From: Cadophora sp. MPI-SDFR-AT-0126
Taxonomy: Eukaryota > Ascomycota > Leotiomycetes > Helotiales > Ploettnerulaceae
Direction: 5' to 3'
Length of the DNA: 64,000 nt
Assembly (NCBI GenBank): GCA_020747065.1
Contig: JAGMVK010000010.1
Location: 310,001-374,000 of the forward strand
The notes below the pieces were generated by a model that ran no database searches, was not told the DNA's origin, and was given only the letters and a program-made list of their open reading frames with translations. Below, one piece after another: positions 56,212 through 64,000 of the stretch; positions within the stretch are counted from its first letter, which is position 1; each line of letters begins with the position of its first letter. Made by a program: the position numbers and the translations under genes.

Positions 56212-56867
56212 GGATTAGGATCTAGGAGTCGGGCTTGGGGTTGGGAGATCTTGGGATGGTAGGAAGGATTGGAGTGTCGGGGATTGCGGATGGTGATAGG
56301 ATGCGATGAAGGTGATGAGGGTGACGAGGGAACGAGAGGATCGAAGCAAATGATACCAGTTGGATAGCGTCAGCGATTCAGTACAGCTTACCTATATACC
56401 TACCTAATAATACACCTACAGCAATGGCTTTCGCTTTTGCCATGAAGCAAAGCGACCCGTTACTCTTTCCAAATCTCTCACCTTTTATTCTATGTTTCCA
56501 AGAGCTCATGCACAGCTGTCAGCCCCAACTATGGTACTGTGTTACAAAAATTAAATAGTCCAGAGGGAAAGAAAGGAGAAAGGTCATAGTGCTATATGGC
56601 CGTTTGCCTGGTGCAATGAAGTGATTTGAGGAAATGCATGAGAATTGTGAGGCGGGATGGTATCGATGGTGTGTGAGATGGGAGAATGAGTTGGACGTGA
56701 GGAAGCAGCGGACGTGGAAGAAGTTTGTGAGGTTGATGATGAGATTTTATATAGACGGTGATCTGGGTACGCATGTGGTACGAGGTTTGAGTTGAGAGAT
56801 ATGAGGAAGTGATGCGGACCATGTTATCTTGTATGTCATTTCCGGTCATTTCTATTTACGTATCGTC

Positions 56868-56887
56868 TATATATATATATATATATT
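56868..56887. repeat. (TA)n microsatellite
   Basis: About ten TA units in the convergent intergenic region. Confidence 0.9.
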
Positions 56888-57451
56888 CATTCTGTCATGT
56901 CCTCATTTATACCCATCCCATATGTACTTATCCAATCCTATCCAGCCCTACCAAATCCAGCACTTGACTCCAGCTATTTATAGGTCCTGTGTACCCGTAA
57001 TGATCTCGAATTCGAATTAAGTAAATGTCGTGATCTGAATATCTGCACTAAAGGAGCTAAGCCTTAAGACCCTTGTTAAGCTTCCGTCTTTTAGCTCCCG
57101 TCCGTCTCGCACTTCTGACCTGAGCCAAACCCAATTCGGTGGTGGGTGCTAGACTAATGTCGAAGCCCGGTGGAGATCGCATGCTCCGGATTTTAGCGAT
57201 ATATGAAAGTTGTCGTCGGTTAACGTCTTTTGTGAAGGTCGATGAATACAAAGATTTCTTTGCAGGTTGGAGTGGTTTGAGGAGCGCCAAGCGGATCAGT
57301 GAATTGGCCTTGTAGCCACGTTCCGGTCCAATAGGAATCTTAGATCTGCTCTGCAGTCATCAGCAAGTGCCACGCCGCATTTACGTGGACGATTTTGGTG
57401 TCTGGCTTGAGAGCCCCGTCATCAAGCACTAGTCTTGGATCTATCGAGGCT

Positions 57452-57527
57452 GCCCAAATTCGTCTCCGGTGTAGGAACAGTTCCTTTGGTAGCCAAAGCG
57501 CTCGCTTCCCCGGAGACGAATTTGGGC
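57452..57527. repeat. Perfect 18-bp inverted repeat
   Basis: GCCCAAATTCGTCTCCGG (57452-57469) is exactly complementary to 57510-57527, with a 40-base loop. It begins 32 bases past the stop codon of the minus-strand transcription-factor-like gene, so it would form a hairpin in its 3' UTR. Confidence 0.92.
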
Positions 57528-57558
57528 CGCCTAGTCGACATACATTCCACTAATATGT

Positions 57559-59525
57559 TCAGGACGACACTCCAGCTTCTCGCATCCGTCGTTGTATATC
57601 CAAAAACAGCCTGATAGCTGCGTTCCCAGTCAACCAATTCGCAGCATTCGAGAAACTCCCCGTCCGGCTGAGGTAAAACATCCAAAATGCAGCTTCTTTC
57701 TTGCCACTCGCCGCGGCAGTTCCTACCAGCAAAACCCAAAGCTGAATTCCTGGATAGTCGACCCAGAATTCGTCATCAGAGCACTTCCCGAAGGCGGTGC
57801 AGAGGTCTTGGAAGGCTCGATTGTTGACTGGAGAGGAAAAGTCTATGTCGAGGAACTCGACCCCGCGATGGTAGATGGCGCCTGCGTGCTGGAGAGTCTC
57901 GAGGACGTGGTTGTGGCTTGGGTCGTGGCAGGATGAGAGGAGCGGGAGTGTTAAGAGGTGCGTGCTGTAGCTGGATTGCGGTTCGACGGAGAAGGAGATC
58001 TGAGGACGGGAGGTGGCGGTGTCCTCGAAGAGGGTCTGGAGTCGGTGATCTATTGTGAGTGTCCACATCCGTTTGAGGAGGAGGATGATTAGATCGGAAT
58101 TTCTGCGGTATGTTATGATATCCTCGAAACTCCCATCGCCTGAGAGAGGTGAGTCGTGGATTATGGCGGCTTGAGTCGAGACTGGTCGAGTAAGATAGTA
58201 ATCCACCTGAGGGAAACGAGCAGGTTTTCCCGTCAGGACAGCTACCATGCTATCAAAACTTCGACAGGGCTGTTAGTTGTTGATGGTCGGCCTAGGATAG
58301 GACTGAGGGACTTGCAGTGTTAATTTCGCTACCATGGGCCCATCATGATGGAAAGAAGCAAAGCCTCCTCTCGTATCGATAATACGTTGCACAGCATCCA
58401 TATGAGTACTGATTTCTGTCGAGTCGCCATAGCCAGCCTATTTAATCCTCAGTATGTGGTACAAGGATTGCAGCCAAGGCTTTCAAACTGCCGTGACTAA
58501 GTGGGATGTGGTGGGATGGATACAATGCATGCAACCTAGTGCAGCAAGCAATGCGGCGCGTGCCTCACGATCAGGGATTCAAGGGTCTTGAACTTACAGT
58601 CCACATAGTGAAGGTCATGATGGCACCAATTGTGGCGTAGTCGAAGGCTTTCTTGGGGTCCTCCAGCCGGTCCTGAATCCACTTAATGGTTTCAACCCGG
58701 AATTGATAACATTCTGGAGTTTGACTTATCCAGGATAATACAGAAAGATCTAAAACTGCGCCTCTCACTGTAGTGAAATCTGGACTTCTGGTATAGGGCA
58801 TCCAGGCCGATTGTCTGGGGGTCAAGCTCTTCATACCCTGGTCCGTGCGATCTGATCCAGTTACTTGGAAGGGCGTGGGGAATGGCCATTTTGTTCGGTT
58901 GACATAAAGTACCGGCCCATCCTTCTCAAACCATGCATATGGTACCACTGTATAGGTCAGAATAAGTAAGATGTACGATCTGGAGGATGGGCAGCAACAA
59001 CAGAAACCGGGAAGTCGACTCACAATTATCTGCTTTGTTTTCAATCGTCGTCAAGAGACACAATTGCCGATCTTCCTGGCGGATGATTTCTGCTTCCACG
59101 GCAGCTTCAACCGAGTCATATTCCTTTTGTTCCTCCACTGCCACCGGAATATCCTCATTCCGTTCAACCTCGTTTCTGGTAGTCCTGGCTACCGAGCCGA
59201 CTGATGGCCCCCGTGGTTTCTCGGTAAGTCCCTGAGACCTTGGAGCAATGCCGATTGGGCGTAGCTGCACATTCCTCTGCTGATTCAAGCTGTTCAGATA
59301 AGCTTTTTTGGCCTCTTTCCTCCTTTGATGATACCCCTTTATCGCATGCGACCTCACAATGTTGGGACTAGCCACCGAGCCTCCAGGTCCTACACTCACA
59401 AACTGCAACATTTGTGGGTAGGGACGTGCCGGCCCAGAACTTGAACTGGAGTTCGAGACATTGGAATCGGTTCTCGGTACAGCAGCAGCACCAGCATCTT
59501 CTTGACCTGGACGGCGCTGACACAT
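57559..59525 (-). CDS. Fungal transcription-factor-like protein (no zinc cluster)
   Basis: Four exons on the minus strand (59525-59024, 58947-58598, 58437-58316, 58249-57559) give 554 residues. The N-terminus has LQFVSVGPGGSVASPNIVRS followed by HAIKGYHQRRKEAK, a basic element usual in fungal proteins with a transcription-factor-type helical domain but no Zn2Cys6. The rest is the helical region: VRGAVLDLSVLSWIS, THMDAVQRIIDTRGGFA, MVAVLTGKPARFP and IQLWVLLVGTAAASGKKEAA. Joins restore frame and motifs. The third intron (58315-58250) fits only as GC-AG (GCAAGT donor, ACTAAC branch, ATAG acceptor). Probably nuclear; targets unknown. A perfect hairpin lies just past the stop codon. Confidence 0.8.
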
Positions 59526-60293
59526 CCTCTAGTCGATGCGGCGTGGCTTAATCATCGACATACAGGTCAGGTGTAACGCGAGAATGAGGCTGGTGAGTGA
59601 GCGGATGGGTCCGAGTTGGGAAATACTTTTGCTTCACCCCACCTTACAAATGCTGACACGTGCGGGTCTGGCAAGCTAGGCCAGCTTTGGATTAGATATG
59701 GGAAAGGAGCTAGATGGGATTAAAGAAAACATCGGTATGGTTCCTGTGGCCTGTGTTTGTATTTGGTGGTATTGACATTCCTTTATAATTCGTCGCTTCG
59801 TTGTATTGGAGCTAATATCTGACTTTGCTGCTTTGGGGGTATGAAGGAAAACTGACTTGAAGCCGGATTACCCTCAAAGGAACCTTTGCCGAGATCTCGC
59901 CACCTCAGAATGCACCAACCAGTGAGACTTGGAAAGGGAAAAATGGGGGCATGTTAACGGCACAGTGGTGTGCCATTGAAGCGCCTAATGAAATACATTT
60001 GAAGATGCTCTATCATCACGACGGGAACTGAAGCACCAAAAAACCTGGTACTGTATTTTCAGGGCATGACCGCTAGAATAGGGGCTGCGATCGCTAACCT
60101 CGCAGGCTGATCGCCCCTTCTAGCGTGGCCTCGAGCTCACTTGTGACTCCTCATACCACTCTACAGATTCAATAAACATCGAACGCGGATCAAGAGGTCA
60201 GAAGCAGGGATTGAGTAGAGTGATACTGTACATAAATAGAGAGATAATATTTCCCCCGACAGGACACCCTATATCTTCGCGAACATGTAATAG
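59526..60293. other. Intergenic between two minus-strand genes
   Basis: Upstream region of the transcription-factor-like gene and 3' region of the DUF7708 gene. No gene or repeat recognised. Confidence 0.4.
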
Positions 60294-62155
60294 CTACATT
60301 TCGCGTCTTGAACCCCGATATTTGCTCCTCTGGACATTTCTACGTCTGTCCCCAAATTGAAGACCACCGCGCAGCTTCTTGGCGCCGGCGTTCTGTGCAC
60401 CTCGATGGTTTCTGGTGACGACTTCGGTCTTCGCATATATTACGAAGTCATCATGCTCCCTACTGGAGAGTGTGAATGGTAATTCAGCTCCGTAACTGAC
60501 AAGAAGGACCTTAACGAGAGGTGCGCCTTTGCAGTTTGACAGTTGGGCAAAGAAAGTGAGAAACGCTGATAACCAGGGAAATCCGTCCTGGGGGCAGAAG
60601 TCGTGATTCAGAAGCTCCAGGTCGACAATGAGGTAGACTTGTCTGCCGATATCGACCAAAGCAGATTGGAGCAACCGGAACCAGTCTGCTTCAGAGTAAT
60701 CCCCATGGAATTGCGCACAGCTCAGTGACATGGATTTCTCCGTCTGCAGGTATTTCTTAAGCGGTAATGCCTGTCGTATGAGATATTTGATAAGGTCGAT
60801 AGGGGAAATATTTGAAGGATTAGATTCCGCTTGAGGGTCTTTCATTGCTAAGAGAACGGGGACCTGAGAAGCTTGAAGCTGTTCGATGATTTCGATACAA
60901 GAGTTTCTTAGGGCTTGGCGCGAGCGAAAGTTGCCTTTAACAATTGCGATGTCCGAATTCTCTGAATATGTCCATCTGTTCAACTTTGGCGAGTTCCAGA
61001 AGCGCCTTGACATATAGTTAATGGGATTGTTGCAGGTTCTGCGGCGGGCAGCACGAAGGTAATGTAACGACTTAGTCCGGTCCCACAATGTTGTATCCGA
61101 GATGGACTGCATTATTTGTGAAAATTGTATATCCGAGAGAGTATGGTTCATGGACACCATTGCGGCAGATTGTACTATGAGAGTCAACAAAGTCAAACAT
61201 GAATTTGGCGATGATTACATTACTATACATACAGTTCATCGAGGTACACATCTCGGCGACCTTAATGTTGATTTGGTCAAAATTCGAGTTCACCATATCG
61301 TGGATCTCGTCGATCTTGTCGTGCAGGTGTCGAAGTTCTACCTGCTGGCCCGAAACAGCTAAACTATGAACCAGTGCAGAACTTCGAGCAATGGATTCAA
61401 CCAAGTCATCGTACCGGAGCTCAGAAGGTTGCGTAATGCTGTGGATAAGATGTTTCCATGGGCTTTCCCGGTACCAATCGTGTGCACGAACCAGGAACCT
61501 GATTATATACGCGTTCAATTCTGCAACCGCACTTTGCATTCTTTCGGTCGGATATAAATTCGCGGCAAGTTGCAGGCGAGGGAGATTATCTGCGATGCTC
61601 GAGAAAGCCTCCGCTAGCTTACTGACGACCCTTTCATGATTGAGTACGGCCTAGGGAGAGGTCAATAAACAGATAAATCATGATTATTCGACAAAGGAAA
61701 CTCCAGCCTACAGTAAAGAGAAACTTCATTGCACCCCAGACGAGAGCGACGTATTCTGGGTGATGCTGTACGAAAACATCCAAAATATCGCCATAAAACT
61801 TTATCCTCAGGGAAAACTTGTGCAGCCATTTCCCGGCTTTGGATCCCATTTTCCTGTTTTCATACTCTCCCATAGACTGCGTCACTAATGTTCGCAGCTC
61901 CTCCAGATTGCTTTTCGAATTGACCAAGTCAATTTTACGCTGTTCTTTGGTCATGGAGGACGAAAATTTGAGCTGCGCCTCTGCAAAAGCATCTTCCAGT
62001 AATTTGCTGACTTGAAAATCAGTATGTTTCTTCTGGTAAGAGCCCATATAGCAAGATTTATCGTTAACTCCATGGAGACTCTCAAATCGGAGAAGAGCGC
62101 ACCTTGACGGGATATTTGTTGATGGTAGATACCAGCCTTGTGCCATTTTTGCCAT
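60294..62155 (-). CDS. DUF7708-type STAND-like protein with degenerate nucleotide-binding region
   Basis: Three exons on the minus strand (62155-61712, 61650-61248, 61174-60294) give 575 residues. The N-terminal helical domain is the fungal DUF7708 type: DILDVFVQHHPEYVALVWGA then MKFLFT, continued after the first intron by AVLNHERVVSKLAEAFSSIA and LPRLQLAANLYPTERMQSAV. A short coiled stretch follows (HDKIDEIHDMVNSNFDQINI). The C-terminal half resembles a NACHT/STAND ATPase core: VPVLLAMKDP, LIKYLIRQALPLKKYL, LSLSC-like SLSCAQFHGDYSEADWF and a Walker-B-like QVYLIVDLELLN. No canonical P-loop GxxGxGKT is seen, so ATP binding is doubtful. Such proteins are allied to fungal NLR-like recognition proteins; that role is inference. 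No C-terminal repeats are present. Confidence 0.72.
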
Positions 62156-62848
62156 GCTCCCCTAATAAGCGTTGGGCCATGACCATGAGAAATCGTAAGC
62201 TGCCGTGTGAGCAAGTCTTATGAGCCCGTCTAGCGTTCTAATCAGCCAATAGATGGCCAAAAATTGATTAAAAGACAAAAAATTTAAAAAAGACCAAGCC
62301 TACAAAAGTTATTCTCCCTGAGTTTTTGGAACCGCGACGATTTTGTTGCTTGCAGCTGCCGCCTGTTGATTACGTCTCATGCCATCCAGGAGGTATGCCT
62401 AACTGAAGCAGCTGAGCGGCTCAATGAATAATCGGGCTCAAGTGGAGACAACTCACAGAACTTCAACCCTTGAAGTGATCTATCAGCTTTTGGTGCAGAT
62501 TGTCTGCCTTACCAGCAACATATGTGGAGGCGCAGTCTGCACCTGAGAGGTGATATGCAGTGGTAGCGTCCACTGATCGCTTGTTATTCGCAACACCCAG
62601 CCGAGTATACTTAAAAGATACGCCTCTCCGCCTGCTTTTATTCGCTCAGCTCACCTACACTGCCTCTGCCTCGTGCTGTTCCAACCGCATTCTGCATTCA
62701 AAAAGAGGGGTTACGCAGCCTCTTTCGTATGTGGTGCGAACACCTTCCCAGCCTCGCACCACTTTCTGCCTTGTGGGTACCATTTGCTCAATACAAACAG
62801 ACAGTCTTTCCGGACGATCGACTCTAGTCAGAACTGCTTGTTGTCATC
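62156..62848. other. Divergent promoter region of the end pair
   Basis: 693 bases shared by the DUF7708-type gene and the Gln-rich gene. Pyrimidine-rich near 62700-62840. The frame at 62560-62937 overlaps the next gene's start and is unsupported. Confidence 0.4.
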
Positions 62849-64000
62849 ATGCCATTTGGAGATCCACCATTTGCCTCCTTAGATCTATCAGCAACCCCTA
62901 CCACGGAGCGAGACGTATATCTAGATTTCTCTGCTGATGTCGACCTTCCGAACGTACTTTCGTCTTTTATACAGGAACACGACGACTTGGTACTCATATC
63001 AGATTTCTTTCGGGAAAAAGTGGAACAAAATTTATTAGGTGTATACATCAAGCTTTCGGGCAACTTGGAAAACGTTTACCTCTATAAGCTCCAAAAACCT
63101 AGCAAAGCAGAGTATCTTGACGCATACAAGCAAAAGCTAATTGAGGCTTACGATGACTTGGGGGATAAAGTCCGCTTGAGTGCTCTGCTGCTGCCGACTT
63201 GCGTTAGGGAGGACTTACTGGGGGCCGCGCTCGGCAGACTTGACCAGCGGTTTCTACTGGATATCTCTCTCGGGGAAATTGATTTCGAATATATATGTGC
63301 GAATATTGAAGCAGATGAAGGGGACGAGGAAGTGAAGCAGCCCCTGTCCGACGCTGACGCGCCAGAATTAACGAAAATACGGACATTCGAGACCACAACT
63401 CATGCTACCGACGCATATCCGGGAACTCCGCCTGCGCTTCCTACGGCAGTCCACGCGGACACTGGGGAGCATCGCAAGGAGGATACAGTCGAAGACTCCG
63501 AGCTCGAATTGAGAAGAAGGCGAATTTTCAGACGGCGTTGGAATCATCTGACAATATCGAGAGACAAGACTTCGGCCAGTGACTTCGATAAAGAAATTCT
63601 CTTGGTTCTCAATTCCTCTAGAAGAGTTTCTGAGAATAACGCGGAAGCTGAATCAGAAATTAGGGTTGGAGAGAAGGCGGCCAGTCTGCCACAAGAACAG
63701 CCGCAACAGCTTCTTCAGCAACAACAGATAGCTCAAAGTGACCATCAGCAGGCTCAGCAGAATCATCGACTCCTAGCAGACCAGACAGTGAGATTGAATA
63801 TGCTGAGACACGAAATTCAGCCACAAGTCAGCTTGACACTACCAACTGAAGCACAAACTACCATGCATGACGCACTAATATCTGATTTGGACTCTAAGGA
63901 CGTGGGTTTGGTCAATGATCGATCGTTCCATCAGGTTGCAAGTGTCGAGATGGACAACCCGGCCAAAAACGGGCTGCGCGAGAAGGCTGGATCGTATGGC
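62849..64000 (+). CDS. Unknown Gln-rich protein, 3' truncated by the window
   Basis: The frame is open from ATG at 62849 to the end of the window, 384 codons with no stop and no need for introns. It starts MPFGDPPFASLDLSATPTTE. Residues 25-150 look folded and mostly helical (VDLPNVLSSFIQEHDDLVLI, YLDAYKQKLIEAYDDLGDKV, REDLLGAALGRLDQRFLLDI). An acidic/Thr linker and a basic patch ELRRRRIFRRRWNHL follow. A Gln-rich coiled region comes near residues 285-320 (EQPQQLLQQQQIAQSDHQQA). I do not recognise a family. It faces away from the DUF7708-type gene across a 693-base shared promoter region, so the two may be co-regulated. The protein continues beyond the window. Confidence 0.7.
   Translation, partial: MPFGDPPFASLDLSATPTTERDVYLDFSADVDLPNVLSSFIQEHDDLVLISDFFREKVEQNLLGVYIKLSGNLENVYLYKLQKPSKAEYLDAYKQKLIEAYDDLGDKVRLSALLLPTCVREDLLGAALGRLDQRFLLDISLGEIDFEYICANIEADEGDEEVKQPLSDADAPELTKIRTFETTTHATDAYPGTPPALPTAVHADTGEHRKEDTVEDSELELRRRRIFRRRWNHLTISRDKTSASDFDKEILLVLNSSRRVSENNAEAESEIRVGEKAASLPQEQPQQLLQQQQIAQSDHQQAQQNHRLLADQTVRLNMLRHEIQPQVSLTLPTEAQTTMHDALISDLDSKDVGLVNDRSFHQVASVEMDNPAKNGLREKAGSYG

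Larger units (their letters stand above)
56212..57558. other. Convergent intergenic region
   Basis: 1.3 kb between two 3' ends, with a (TA)n microsatellite (56868-56887) and the perfect inverted repeat at 57452-57527. The minus frame at 57057-57290 has no support. Confidence 0.4.

Noticed and set aside
62052..62155. Possible intron near the start of the DUF7708-type gene
   Set aside because: A GTGCGC ... CCAG pair exists, but removing it breaks the reading frame while the direct read is open.

Overview
This is a window of a filamentous ascomycete genome. The evidence is short spliceosomal introns (about 45-100 nt, GT-AG, with CTRAY branch points), Zn2Cys6 and HET-domain genes, an RTA1 membrane protein, a DLT1 homologue, a DUF7708-type STAND-like protein and a Tc1/mariner element. 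A Leotiomycete (Helotiales) fits the gene content best, but that is inference. All exon joins below were made by hand from splice signals, reading frame and family knowledge.

Left flank, 1-22.5 kb, is ordinary and gene-dense: SAPS family PP2A/Sit4 regulator (partial), VPS60/CHMP5, an acidic hypothetical protein, an RTA1-family 7-TM protein, a Zn2Cys6 transcription factor, a mitochondrial DNAJC28-like (DUF1992) protein, two small hypothetical genes, a small secreted 4-Cys protein, a GH43 glycosidase, a secreted protein with two ricin-B-like lectin domains, tRNA-Thr(AGT) and a Lys-rich hypothetical protein.

Middle, 22.5-46.6 kb, is a gene-poor accessory compartment. It holds an apparently intact Tc1/mariner element (26806-28172), a decayed EST1-type fragment, a tRNA relic, tandem repeats and perfect hairpins. 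Threaded through it, all on the + strand, is what I think is the undescribed item. It is a family of small two-exon genes near 25.96, 30.01, 34.52, 38.16 and 41.11 kb, with relics at 31.9 and 46.2 kb. Each has an exon of exactly 50 nt coding for a Ser/Thr-rich 17-residue leader, a phase-2 intron after the AG of codon 17, and a divergent second exon ending in a short helix-like motif. I know no named family that matches. A HET-domain gene lies within this compartment, at 42.9-45.4 kb.

Right flank, 46.6-64 kb, is ordinary again: DLT1, an MFS transporter, a 1137-residue disordered protein, a fungal transcription-factor-like protein with a probable GC-AG intron, and a divergent pair at the end made of a DUF7708/STAND-like protein and an unknown Gln-rich protein that runs off the window.

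No biosynthetic core enzyme is present, so the transporters and transcription factors look like independent genes. The HET gene and the DUF7708 gene belong to families linked to non-self recognition in fungi.
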